Shown in pieces: positions 1-6,157 of a stretch of DNA of 7,416 nt. A program made the position numbers and the translations under genes. The stretch is from NCBI GenBank assembly GCA_944349915.1, contig CALVNU010000045.1:1-7416 (forward strand). The letters are read 5' to 3'. The number at the start of each line of letters is the position of its first letter. Within the stretch, counting starts at the first letter, position 1. The DNA is from an uncultured Clostridia bacterium (GTDB taxonomy: Bacteria > Bacillota > Clostridia > Christensenellales > UBA1242). The notes under the pieces are model-generated. The model saw only the letters and a list, made by a program, of their open reading frames with translations, ran no database searches and was not told the origin of the DNA.

Positions 1-842
1 TTTATGAAATTATGACTTTCACTTTTGGGGCAAACGATTTTGTTAAAAAACTTATGCTTGATGACGAGCGCTCAAAGCTAATTAAAATTTCAAATCCGCT
101 AGGTGAAAATTTTGCTTATATGAGAACGACAATGCTTTCATCTATGCTACAGACTGCAAATTACAATTTGTCTGTTGGCAATAAAGAAATGAAACTTTTT
201 GAATGTGGAAAAATTTATCTTTCAAATGAAGAAGTGCTAAAATCTCTTGCTAATGAACCAAATATGCTTGCAATGATGGTTATTGAAGAAGATTTTGATT
301 TCTTTAATTTTAAGAATGTGATTGAAAAACTTTTAAGTGCTTACGGTGAGATAAAACTTGAAAGGTCAAAAGAACCTTATCTTCATCCAGGAATTTCTGC
401 AGATATTTTTGTTGACGGCAAGAAGGTTGGACATTTTGGAAAGTTGCATCCATCTGTTATAAGAAATTATGAATTGCCGGCAAATTCTTTCTATGGAGAA
501 ATTTGTTCGTCTGTTTTAGTTTCTTTACCAGAGAAAAAGATTGAACTTAAACAAGTGTCAAAATTTCCAAATGTGGCACGAGATTTGGCTGTTGTGGTTG
601 ATGAAAAGGTGGAGGCAGGTGCTATGCTTGAAGCCATTAAGTCTGCTTGCGGTGGCCTGTATTTTGATTGCTCATTGTTTGATGTTTATCGTTCGCAAGC
701 GCTTGGAAATGGCAAGAAAAGTTTGGCATTTAATATTATTTTATCCGATTTAAACAAAACTTTGACAGATGAAGAAATAAGCAGGGTTATGAATAAAGTT
801 TTGAAGGCTTTAAGTTATCGTTTTGGGGCAGTTTTAAGATGA
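1..842 (+). CDS. pheT: Phenylalanine--tRNA ligase beta subunit, C-terminal part (5' truncated by window)
   Basis: This is the C-terminal third of the beta chain of the alpha2-beta2 enzyme that charges tRNA-Phe. The frame is open from the window edge (first whole codon at position 3, reading Tyr-Glu-Ile-Met), so the ATG at 12 is internal, not a start. About 279 residues are visible of a protein that is usually near 800. The first part matches the catalytic-like core domain of PheT (YEIMTFTF, then NPLGENFAYMRTTML at about 93-137). From about 558 to the stop lies the FDX-ACB anticodon-binding domain, beginning SKFPNVARDLAVVVDE and ending in the family-typical GAVLR. The stop codon overlaps the next ATG (ATGA, 839-842), so translation of the downstream desulfurase is probably coupled to it. 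pheS presumably lies upstream, outside the window. Domain assignment is from recognition of the sequence, not a search. Confidence 0.95.
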   Translation, partial: YEIMTFTFGANDFVKKLMLDDERSKLIKISNPLGENFAYMRTTMLSSMLQTANYNLSVGNKEMKLFECGKIYLSNEEVLKSLANEPNMLAMMVIEEDFDFFNFKNVIEKLLSAYGEIKLERSKEPYLHPGISADIFVDGKKVGHFGKLHPSVIRNYELPANSFYGEICSSVLVSLPEKKIELKQVSKFPNVARDLAVVVDEKVEAGAMLEAIKSACGGLYFDCSLFDVYRSQALGNGKKSLAFNIILSDLNKTLTDEEISRVMNKVLKALSYRFGAVLR

Positions 843-1954
843 TTTATTTGGATAATGCTGCAACAACCAAAATGTTTGAAGGTGCGCTTGGGCAATATCA
901 AAAATTTGCCTGCGACCTTTTTTATAACCCAAGTGCTTTTTATAGAGAAGGCAGGCTTGTTAGGGCAGAACTTGATAACGCTAGAAAGTCGCTACTTGAA
1001 AAACTGGGTGCAAAAGAGGGAACGGTTATTTTTACAGGCGGAGCAACCGAAAGCAACAACCTTGCTATAATGGGCTCAAAACGCAATGGAAAGTGGGAGT
1101 ATGTTTTTTCAAATGGAGAACATCCAAGCGTTTTTAATGTGGCAAAAGAACTTGAGCGTCAAGGGGCTATAGTCCATTTTGTTCCATTGCAGGCAAGTGG
1201 CGAAGTTGATTATGATAAACTTGAAGAAATTGTTTGTGAAAAAACCAGACTTGTGTCGGTTATGCATGTTAGCAATGAAACGGGCGCGGTAAACGATATA
1301 GCGCGCATTAAAAAGATTATTTCCAAAAAGTCAAAGGCACTTTTGCATGTAGATGGAGTGCAGGCTTTTAATAAGATTATGTTTGATATAAGCAAACTGG
1401 GCGTTGATTTGTATACAATTTCGGCGCACAAATTTCATGGGCCAAAAGGCGTTGGTGCTTTGTATGTTAAAGATGTTAAAGTGCTAAAAAACATTGTTTT
1501 TGGTGGGGGTCAAGAAAACGACTTGAGGTCTGGCACAGAAAATGTTGCTGGCATTATGGCTATGAAATGGGCAAGCGAGCACATTGATGTTGAAAAGAAT
1601 TTTGAAAATGCAATAAAACTTAAAAATATAATGACCGAGACATTAAAACAAGATGACAACTTTAAGATTATAGAAAGTTTTTCGCCTTATATCATGTCGG
1701 TTTCTTATGCTGGAGTAAACGGTGAAACGCTTGCCAGAGCACTTCAAGATGAAGGTGTTTTGGTTAGCACAGGAAGCGCATGCTCAACAAAAAAGGCTGG
1801 CAACAGAATTTTGGAAAGCATGGGGATGAAGAAAGAAGATGTAAAGTCAAGCATTCGCATTTCTTTTAATGCGTATATGAGTGCAGATGAAGTAAAAAAA
1901 GCAGGTGAAATCATTTTGCAATGCGCAAAGAAAATAAAAAATCTTGAGTTATAG
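839..1954 (+). CDS. Cysteine desulfurase, NifS/IscS class (likely the sulfur donor to ThiI)
   Basis: A PLP-dependent enzyme of fold type I that removes sulfur from L-cysteine, giving alanine and an enzyme-bound persulfide. The 371 residues show the full family pattern: N-terminal YLDNAATT, GGATESNN (67-74), His95 in the GEHPSV segment that stacks on PLP, Asn146 in SNETG, Asp172 and Gln175 in HVDGVQAF, the PLP Schiff-base Lys198 in SAHKFHGPKG, LRSGTEN (229-235), and the persulfide Cys315 in STGSACST. The ATG overlaps the pheT stop; only a weak GGGG (825-828) stands upstream, consistent with translational coupling. thiI is the next gene and lacks its own rhodanese domain, as in the Bacillus NifZ-ThiI pair, so dedicated delivery to ThiI is the best inference. 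No iscU, sufU or other Fe-S scaffold gene is in the window. A general IscS role cannot be excluded, so I give no symbol. Confidence 0.93.
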   Translation: MIYLDNAATTKMFEGALGQYQKFACDLFYNPSAFYREGRLVRAELDNARKSLLEKLGAKEGTVIFTGGATESNNLAIMGSKRNGKWEYVFSNGEHPSVFNVAKELERQGAIVHFVPLQASGEVDYDKLEEIVCEKTRLVSVMHVSNETGAVNDIARIKKIISKKSKALLHVDGVQAFNKIMFDISKLGVDLYTISAHKFHGPKGVGALYVKDVKVLKNIVFGGGQENDLRSGTENVAGIMAMKWASEHIDVEKNFENAIKLKNIMTETLKQDDNFKIIESFSPYIMSVSYAGVNGETLARALQDEGVLVSTGSACSTKKAGNRILESMGMKKEDVKSSIRISFNAYMSADEVKKAGEIILQCAKKIKNLEL

Positions 1955-2021
1955 CGTTATAGTAATTTTGCAAATTCACAATAAAGTTTTAGATTGCAAT
2001 TTATGCTATTTTTAATTCAAT

Positions 2022-2074
2022 TTGATACCAAATGTTGTATTTATTTGATAATGTTTTATATTTGATTTGATATT
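2022..2074 (+). promoter_or_regulatory. Possible thiI promoter region (weak)
   Basis: The 157 bp between the desulfurase and thiI is very AT-rich and holds several TTGATA-like words. Candidate pairs are TTGATA 2022-2027 with GATAAT 2047-2052 (19-bp spacer), TTGTAT 2035-2040 with TATATT 2057-2062 (16 bp), and TTGATA 2045-2050 with GATATT 2069-2074 (18 bp). None is convincing alone, since such words arise easily in AT-rich DNA. No terminator hairpin was seen after the desulfurase stop, so thiI could also be transcribed by read-through from pheT. Confidence 0.3.
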
Positions 2075-2111
2075 GAATTTTTAACTTTTCAAAAGCAAAA
2101 CAGGAGAGAAT

Positions 2112-3278
2112 ATGAGAGCAATTTTGTTAAGATTTGGAGAACTATATTTAAAGGGTAACAATCGTTATATTTTTGAGTCAATGCTTGTTGCAAACATTAA
2201 AAACAAATTGCAAGGCGAGCAGTTTAAGTTTGAAAAAACTTTCGGACGATATGTTGTGCGAGATTATCTGCCAGAAAAGGAAGATGAAATTGTTTGTAAA
2301 CTCAAAACCGTTTTTGGTCTGTATAGCATTTCGCTTGCAGAAGAGGTTGATGCAACAGTTGAAGATATAAAAAACTATATTGCAACCATAAAACTGGCAA
2401 CAAAAAATTTTAAAGTTGCAGTCAAACGCGCAGACAAAAAATTTCCAATTTCTTCAATGGATTTTGCAAAAGAACTTGGAGGGATTGTTCTTGACAACAA
2501 CAAGGGTTGCGAAGTTGAACTTTATAATCCACAAACCACAATCAATGTGGATATACGGCTTAATAAAAAAGCCTACATTTTTGACAGTATTGAAAAATGC
2601 CAGGGCGGGTTGCCTTTGGGCAGTGCTGGCAAAGGGTTGTTGCTTCTTTCTGGTGGTATTGACAGCCCTGTGGCTGGTTATTTGATTGCAAAGCGAGGGC
2701 TTAAAATTGAAGCATTGCATTTTCATAGTTATCCTTACACATCCGAAGAGGCTAAGGATAAAGTTTTAGAACTTGCTCAAAAACTATGCGATTATGTTGA
2801 TGAGATAAAACTGCATATTGTGTCTTTCACAAAAGTGCAGGAAGCCATTCATGTGCATTGTAGAAGTGAATATATGATAACAATTATGAGACGCATCATG
2901 ATGAGAATTGCAGAAAAAATTTGTCAACAAAATGATTTGGGCGCGATTGTTACAGGTGAGAGTTTGGGACAAGTGGCAAGCCAGACAATGCAGAGCATGA
3001 CCGTTACTGGTGGGGTTGTTAAAACTTTGCCAATATTCCGTCCGTTGCTTGCAATGGATAAAGAAGAGATTATGGATATTGCAAAGGAAATAGGAACTTA
3101 TCAAACTTCAATTCTTCCTTATGAAGATTGTTGTACTGTGTTTTTGCCTAAAAATCCAGTAATCAAACCAACTATTGACAAATGCGAAAAAGAAGAAAGT
3201 TTTCTTGATTTGGATAGTTTGATAAATGAAGCCTTGCAAACGGAAGAGGTTGTGGTTTTAAAAAGGCAGAATAATTAA
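2112..3278 (+). CDS. thiI: tRNA 4-thiouridine synthetase ThiI, short form without rhodanese domain
   Basis: Adenylates uridine 8 of tRNA and transfers sulfur to make 4-thiouridine; in many bacteria it also supplies sulfur for thiamine thiazole. The 388 residues contain an N-terminal ferredoxin-like/THUMP region (about 1-165, opening RAILLRFGELYLKGNN) and a PP-loop ATP pyrophosphatase domain with SGGIDSP (180-186; Asp184 matches the catalytic aspartate). Also present are TGESLGQVASQT (281-292) and the conserved EDCC (338-341), which carries the cysteine equivalent to E. coli Cys344. The protein stops soon after this point, so the C-terminal rhodanese domain of the roughly 480-residue enterobacterial form is absent. 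Sulfur must therefore come directly from a desulfurase, probably the upstream gene. The start is set by AGGAG at 2102-2106, 5 nt before the ATG. An intrinsic terminator follows. Confidence 0.96.
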   Translation: MRAILLRFGELYLKGNNRYIFESMLVANIKNKLQGEQFKFEKTFGRYVVRDYLPEKEDEIVCKLKTVFGLYSISLAEEVDATVEDIKNYIATIKLATKNFKVAVKRADKKFPISSMDFAKELGGIVLDNNKGCEVELYNPQTTINVDIRLNKKAYIFDSIEKCQGGLPLGSAGKGLLLLSGGIDSPVAGYLIAKRGLKIEALHFHSYPYTSEEAKDKVLELAQKLCDYVDEIKLHIVSFTKVQEAIHVHCRSEYMITIMRRIMMRIAEKICQQNDLGAIVTGESLGQVASQTMQSMTVTGGVVKTLPIFRPLLAMDKEEIMDIAKEIGTYQTSILPYEDCCTVFLPKNPVIKPTIDKCEKEESFLDLDSLINEALQTEEVVVLKRQNN

Positions 3279-3299
3279 GAGTAAAATATGATGAGACAG

Positions 3300-3324
3300 G
3301 GGCGACTTTTGGTCGCTCTTTTTT
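3300..3324 (+). terminator. Intrinsic terminator after thiI
   Basis: GGGCGAC (3300-3306) pairs with GTCGCTC (3312-3318) across the 5-nt loop TTTTG, giving 7 bp with one G-U pair. Six T residues follow directly (3319-3324). It lies 22 nt after the thiI stop and closes the pheT-desulfurase-thiI group. Confidence 0.88.
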
Positions 3325-3531
3325 GTTGCTTTGTTTGGAAGACTGTAAGATGGTATTGTTGATTTTAAGATAATCTTGTTAACGCTTTTGTTTGTTTTAA
3401 GGGGACTATGCTTTCTAAAATTGTTCTCGGCTAAAGGTGTTAAATTGCTAAATTTATTTTTTAAGGATGCGGAGATATTAAAGCCTATCCTGCCACAAGC
3501 AAAAAGTGTTAAAATTGTAAAACTATGCCAC
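3325..3531. other. Non-coding stretch with no recognisable feature
   Basis: This is the first half of the 471-bp thiI-argR intergenic region. I see no RNA gene, no convincing promoter and no coding frame of useful length. The only small structure noticed is the palindromic AAGATAATCTT around 3367-3377. It could hold degraded sequence or an unrecognised small RNA, but nothing supports either. Confidence 0.5.
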
Positions 3532-3550
3532 TATGCATAAAGGGTTATAA

Positions 3551-3594
3551 TTATAAATTTGATTTTTATAAATTTGCATAATTTCAAATTTATA
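3551..3594. repeat. AT-rich repeat cluster: two direct copies and one inverted copy of TATAAATTTG
   Basis: TTATAAATTTG appears at 3551-3561 and again at 3566-3576 (15-bp period). CAAATTTATA at 3585-3594 is the exact inverse of 3567-3576, forming a perfect 10-bp inverted repeat around the 8-nt spacer CATAATTT. It sits just upstream of the best ARG-box-like site and the argR promoter. It could be an upstream protein-binding or A/T-rich promoter-enhancing segment; no specific factor can be named. Confidence 0.5.
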
Positions 3595-3603
3595 TAAAAA
3601 ATT

Positions 3604-3621
3604 GATGAATATTTATACAAA
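3604..3621. promoter_or_regulatory. Best ARG-box-like operator upstream of argR
   Basis: TGAATATTTATACA (3606-3619) matches the ArgR/AhrC palindrome TGAATWWWWATTCA, as I recall it, at 13 of 14 positions; the only mismatch is A for T at position 12. It lies just upstream of the -35 of the argR promoter, a sensible position for control by ArgR of its own gene. The match is visible in the sequence; binding is inferred. Confidence 0.55.
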
Positions 3622-3627
3622 AATCAC

Positions 3628-3656
3628 TTGCATAATTATAAAAAATGTTGTATAAT
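3628..3656 (+). promoter_or_regulatory. argR-recN promoter, sigma-A type
   Basis: TTGCAT (3628-3633) and a perfect TATAAT (3651-3656) are separated by exactly 17 bp. Transcription is predicted to start near 3662-3664, giving a leader of about 87 nt before the argR ATG. With recN only 11 bp after argR and no terminator between them, this promoter probably drives both genes. Confidence 0.8.
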
Positions 3657-3697
3657 AATCAAAAATGCATGAATAAACATAAATTTATAATTATGCA
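3629..3697. promoter_or_regulatory. Exact 14-bp inverted repeat around the argR start site, plus a further ARG-like site
   Basis: TGCATAATTATAAA (3629-3642) overlaps the -35 and spacer. Its exact reverse complement lies at 3684-3697. The centre of symmetry is 3663, on the predicted transcription start. Each arm matches the ARG-box consensus at 11 of 14 positions. A third site, TGAATAAACATAAA (3670-3683, also 11 of 14), adjoins the right arm. Together with 3604-3621 this makes a run of four sites across the promoter, suggesting autorepression by hexameric ArgR. Random AT-rich similarity is the alternative for the weaker sites, but not for the exact repeat. Confidence 0.5.
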
Positions 3698-3717
3698 TAA
3701 AGGCCGGAATGCCTTTA
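3698..3717 (+). other. Small hairpin in the argR leader
   Basis: TAAAGGC (3698-3704) pairs with GCCTTTA (3711-3717) across the loop CGGAAT, a perfect 7-bp stem. No T-run follows, so it is not an intrinsic terminator. It ends 21 nt before the argR ribosome-binding site (AGGAG 3739-3743) and does not occlude it. It may only stabilise the leader. Confidence 0.4.
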
Positions 3718-3749
3718 AAATAAAGGGGAATAGCGATTAGGAGTAGATT

Positions 3750-4202
3750 ATGGCGAGAAGTGCTAGACAGTCAAAAATTTTGGAATTGATTTCAACTAAA
3801 GAAATTGAAACTCAAGACGAACTTGCAAGAGAACTTAAAAATGCAGGCTTCGATATTACTCAAGCAACAATTTCAAGAGATATAAAAGAACTTGGTTTGA
3901 CCAAGATTTTATCTGCATCTGGCAAATACAAATATTGTTTTGTGGGCTCCGAAGAACAAGTTATTTCAAACAAATACATAACGATTTTTAAAGAAGCGGT
4001 TATCTCTGTCAAATCTGCTATGAACATTGCTGTTGTCAAAACCATGAAAGGTATGGCAAGTGGCGTTTGTGGTTTTGTTGATAAACTTAATTTGAACGAA
4101 CTAATGGGTGCCTGCTGTGGCGATGACACTGTGATGCTTATCTTTCCAACAACCATTCTTGCTGGCGAGGCGGTGATGACTTTAAACGGAATGCTTAATT
4201 AA
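3750..4202 (+). CDS. argR: Arginine repressor ArgR/AhrC
   Basis: A 150-residue arginine-responsive transcription factor, the usual family length. The N-terminal winged helix-turn-helix (about 5-70) opens with RQSKILELISTKEIETQDEL and has the recognition-helix motif QATISRDIKELGL (38-50; Ser42-Arg43-Asp44 conserved). The C-terminal core (about 80-150) forms the hexamer and binds arginine, with Gly124-Asp125-Asp126 as the conserved GDD. Just before it, the usual GTIAGDDT reads GACCGDDT, with an unusual Cys122-Cys123 pair. The start is fixed by AGGAG at 3739-3743, 6 nt before the ATG. recN follows after 11 bp, the classic Firmicutes argR-recN pairing. In this family the protein represses arginine biosynthesis and can activate catabolism. 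The upstream ARG-like sites suggest it also controls its own operon. Confidence 0.95.
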   Translation: MARSARQSKILELISTKEIETQDELARELKNAGFDITQATISRDIKELGLTKILSASGKYKYCFVGSEEQVISNKYITIFKEAVISVKSAMNIAVVKTMKGMASGVCGFVDKLNLNELMGACCGDDTVMLIFPTTILAGEAVMTLNGMLN

Positions 4203-4213
4203 TCGAGGATAAA

Positions 4214-5884
4214 ATGTTACAAACTTTAAAAATAGAAAACTTTGCACTTATTGAAAATCAAACTGTGGAATTTAAAAATGGGCTCAACATCTTGCTTGGG
4301 GAAACGGGCGCAGGTAAAAGCCTTATATTCAACAGCATTCTTTTTGCTCTCGGAATGAAAGCGGACAAAGCATTTATTCGCTTCGGCAAAAAACAGATGA
4401 AGGTTGATGCGCTCTTTACAAATCTTTCGGAAGAGTTCTCTCAATTTTTGCAAGAACAAGGTTTTGACTTTGATAATGAAATTCTGCTTTCTAGAACTTT
4501 GACGGATGACGGAAAAAATATTGTGAGAATAAATGGGCAAATTGCTACAACTTCTATGCTTAAAGAGGTCGGGCAAAAATTGGTTGACAGTTTTACGCAA
4601 CATGAAAGTGTTTCTTTGTTAAATTCTAAAAGTCATATTGTTATGCTTGATAAGTTCGCTGGGGAAAAAGTTGCTCTTTTAAAAGAACAACTTGGTCAAA
4701 TTCATGAAAAAATTTCTCAAATCAATTCTCAAATAAAATCTTTGGGTGGAGATGAGGGAGAACGAGAAAGACTTATTTCTCTTTTAAAATATCAATATGA
4801 CGAAATTGAAAACGCTTCTTTACATATTGGTGAGGACGATGAGGTTAAAGAGCGATTAAAAGTTATGACAAGTGCCGAGAAAATCTTTGAAGCAGTCTCA
4901 TCTTCCGAGGCATTATTGTCGGAAAATGCTGGCAGTGCTATAAATTCCCTTCAAGAAGTTTCTTCAATGCTGGCAGGCCTTTCAAATATTGAAGCCATAT
5001 CTTCTTTAAAAGAAAGGCTTGATAGTTGTCGTTATGAAATTGAAGATATTGTGTCTGCTTTGGTGGATATTCGCGATGGAACATCTTTTGACGAGAATGA
5101 GTTTAATGCTTTAGATGCTCGTTATGACACTATCAAAAATTTGTGCAAAAAATATGGCGGTTCTATCGATGCTGTTTTGCAATTTGCTTCAAAAGCGAAA
5201 GAGCAACTTGATATGCTTGATGAAGGGCAGGAACTTTTGGAAAAACTTAATGCTCAAAAGGAAACACTGCTTGCCTCGCTTGAAAAAGTTGCAGATGATT
5301 TGACGAATGAAAGAAAGGCTGTTGCAAAAATTGTGGAAAATAAAGTGGAACAAGAACTTAAAGAACTTGGAATGAAATCTTCTAAATTTGCAATTCAAAT
5401 TTCACCGCTCAAAGAAGTGGGGACAAGTGGTAGAGATGATGTTCTGTTCACTTTTTCGGCGAATGCTGGACAAGAAGTTAAGTCTCTTTCAAAGACTGCT
5501 TCTGGCGGTGAATTAAGTAGGTTTATGTTGGCAGTTAAAAATATCTTCGCAGAAAATGGAATGGCATCAACCTTATTGTTTGATGAAATTGATGCGGGGA
5601 TTAGTGGTGAAACAGGCAAAATAGTTGGACAAAAACTTAAGAATATTACAGGTTTTTGTCAAGTGCTTTGCATAACTCATTTACCACAAGTTGCGGTGTT
5701 TGGAGATAATTTTGTCAATGTGTTTAAAGTTGAAAAGAATGGGCAAACATATTCCGAAACCAAATCTTTAAATTTTGATGAAGCGGTTGAAGCAGTTGCT
5801 AAAATGATAGGCGGAGATAATCCGACAGCGATAGCATTAAACCATGCAAAAGAAATGTTTGAAGATGTTAAAAATAGACATTAA
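4214..5884 (+). CDS. recN: DNA repair ATPase RecN (SMC-like)
   Basis: A cytoplasmic SMC-family ATPase that acts early in double-strand-break repair, gathering DNA ends and assisting RecA. The 556-residue length is normal. The N-terminal head has LKIENFALIE and the Walker A motif GETGAGKS (29-36), followed by KNIVRINGQ and LVDSFTQHE in the family pattern. The middle (about 150-390) is rich in Glu, Lys and Leu, as expected for the coiled-coil arms. The C-terminal head has the ABC signature SGGELSR (430-436), Walker B LLFDEIDAGISG (454-465; Asp457, Glu458) and the switch histidine His489 in ITHLPQ. GAGG at 4205-4208 is the ribosome-binding site, 5 nt before the ATG. The gene is probably co-transcribed with argR and ends at an intrinsic terminator 38 nt downstream. 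No LexA/SOS-type box was recognised near it. Confidence 0.97.
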   Translation: MLQTLKIENFALIENQTVEFKNGLNILLGETGAGKSLIFNSILFALGMKADKAFIRFGKKQMKVDALFTNLSEEFSQFLQEQGFDFDNEILLSRTLTDDGKNIVRINGQIATTSMLKEVGQKLVDSFTQHESVSLLNSKSHIVMLDKFAGEKVALLKEQLGQIHEKISQINSQIKSLGGDEGERERLISLLKYQYDEIENASLHIGEDDEVKERLKVMTSAEKIFEAVSSSEALLSENAGSAINSLQEVSSMLAGLSNIEAISSLKERLDSCRYEIEDIVSALVDIRDGTSFDENEFNALDARYDTIKNLCKKYGGSIDAVLQFASKAKEQLDMLDEGQELLEKLNAQKETLLASLEKVADDLTNERKAVAKIVENKVEQELKELGMKSSKFAIQISPLKEVGTSGRDDVLFTFSANAGQEVKSLSKTASGGELSRFMLAVKNIFAENGMASTLLFDEIDAGISGETGKIVGQKLKNITGFCQVLCITHLPQVAVFGDNFVNVFKVEKNGQTYSETKSLNFDEAVEAVAKMIGGDNPTAIALNHAKEMFEDVKNRH

Positions 5885-5922
5885 AAATATGTGATAGAAA
5901 ACATATGTTAGAAAATAAGAAA

Positions 5923-5949
5923 GGCGCACTTTTGTCGCGTCTTTTTTTT
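5923..5949 (+). terminator. Intrinsic terminator after recN
   Basis: GGCGCAC (5923-5929) pairs with GTCGCGTC (5934-5941) across the loop TTTT, giving 7 bp with a bulged C5936 and one G-U pair. Eight T residues follow (5942-5949). The layout closely resembles the thiI terminator (GGCGAC, TTTTG, GTCGCTC, T-run). Both arms can instead pair with sequences further downstream; see the element at 5923-6108. Confidence 0.72.
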
Positions 5950-5977
5950 CAAAAGACGCGACATTAAGCCTCTCTTG

Positions 5978-6000
5978 CGCGCTCATGCTTGCGCGTTTTT
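5978..6000 (+). terminator. Possible second terminator-like hairpin inside the inverted-repeat block
   Basis: CGCGC (5978-5982) pairs with GCGCG (5991-5995) across an 8-nt loop and is followed by TTTTT (5996-6000). CTTGCGCG is also directly repeated at 5974-5981 and 5988-5995. The stem is short and competes with stem P3 of the larger fold. It may act as a back-up terminator for recN read-through. Confidence 0.35.
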
Positions 6001-6157
6001 AGGTTTGGATACTAACAGATGCCAAGTTTTTGCGCGGAAATTTGAGAAGCACGCAAGAGAGGCTGGGCTTTTCAAGCACGCGGTGTCTTGAAAAGGTTAA
6101 AGTGCGCCGATGTCTAAATATGATAGATTACATTTTTGAAATTTAACCGCTATTGAT

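Larger units (their letters stand above)
3532..3703 (+). repeat. 12-bp direct repeat flanking the argR regulatory region
   Basis: TATGCATAAAGG occurs exactly at 3532-3543 and 3692-3703. Each copy contains the palindrome TATGCATA. The second copy lies in the argR leader just before the hairpin at 3698-3717. TGCATAA is one base from TGAATAA, the half-site of the ARG box, so these may be weak ArgR half-sites. That reading is inference. Confidence 0.5.
5923..6108. repeat. 186-bp block of nested perfect inverted repeats with four-way-junction fold
   Basis: Four stems can form at once. P1: GGCGCACTTT 5923-5932 with AAAGTGCGCC 6099-6108 (10 bp). P2: GTCGCGTCTTTT 5934-5945 with AAAAGACGCGAC 5951-5962 (12 bp, 5-nt loop). 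P3: AGCCTCTCTTGCG 5967-5979 with CGCAAGAGAGGCT 6052-6064 (13 bp). P4: CTTTTCAAG 6068-6076 with CTTGAAAAG 6087-6095 (9 bp, with a further CAC/GTG 3 bp inside after one bulge). All are perfect, and the junction linkers are only 1, 4, 3 and 3 nt. The block is richer in GCGC words than its AT-rich surroundings. No open frame or tRNA-like loop was seen. A small non-autonomous mobile element with P1 as terminal inverted repeat, or a structured RNA in the recN 3' region, are the main possibilities. I found no target-site duplication. The inverted repeats are directly visible; the nature of the element is unknown. Confidence 0.7.

Noticed and set aside
2784..3104. Open frames on the minus strand opposite thiI, and similar ones opposite recN, ruvC and ruvA
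   Set aside because: They lie opposite strongly conserved genes, have low-complexity or Cys/His/Phe-rich translations, and lack ribosome-binding sites; they are by-products of AT-rich codon use.
3288..3362. 24-codon open frame beginning ATG ATG right after thiI
   Set aside because: It runs through the thiI terminator hairpin and T-run, has no ribosome-binding site and encodes no recognisable peptide.
3408..3434. 8-codon frame (MLSKIVLG) preceded by AAGGGG in the thiI-argR gap
   Set aside because: It is too short, has no promoter of its own, and lies upstream of the argR transcription start, so it cannot be an argR leader peptide. It also has no arginine codons.
5887..5906. Small inverted repeat ATATGT/ACATAT just after the recN stop
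   Set aside because: A 6-bp all-but-AT stem with an 8-nt loop is expected by chance here; the real terminator lies downstream.
5923..6108. Interpretation of the cloverleaf as a tRNA-like RNA or an integron attC site
   Set aside because: At 186 nt it has no T-loop or anticodon-arm signature and no CCA end, and the outer repeats do not carry the GTTRRRY/RYYYAAC core of attC sites. There is no integrase gene in the window.
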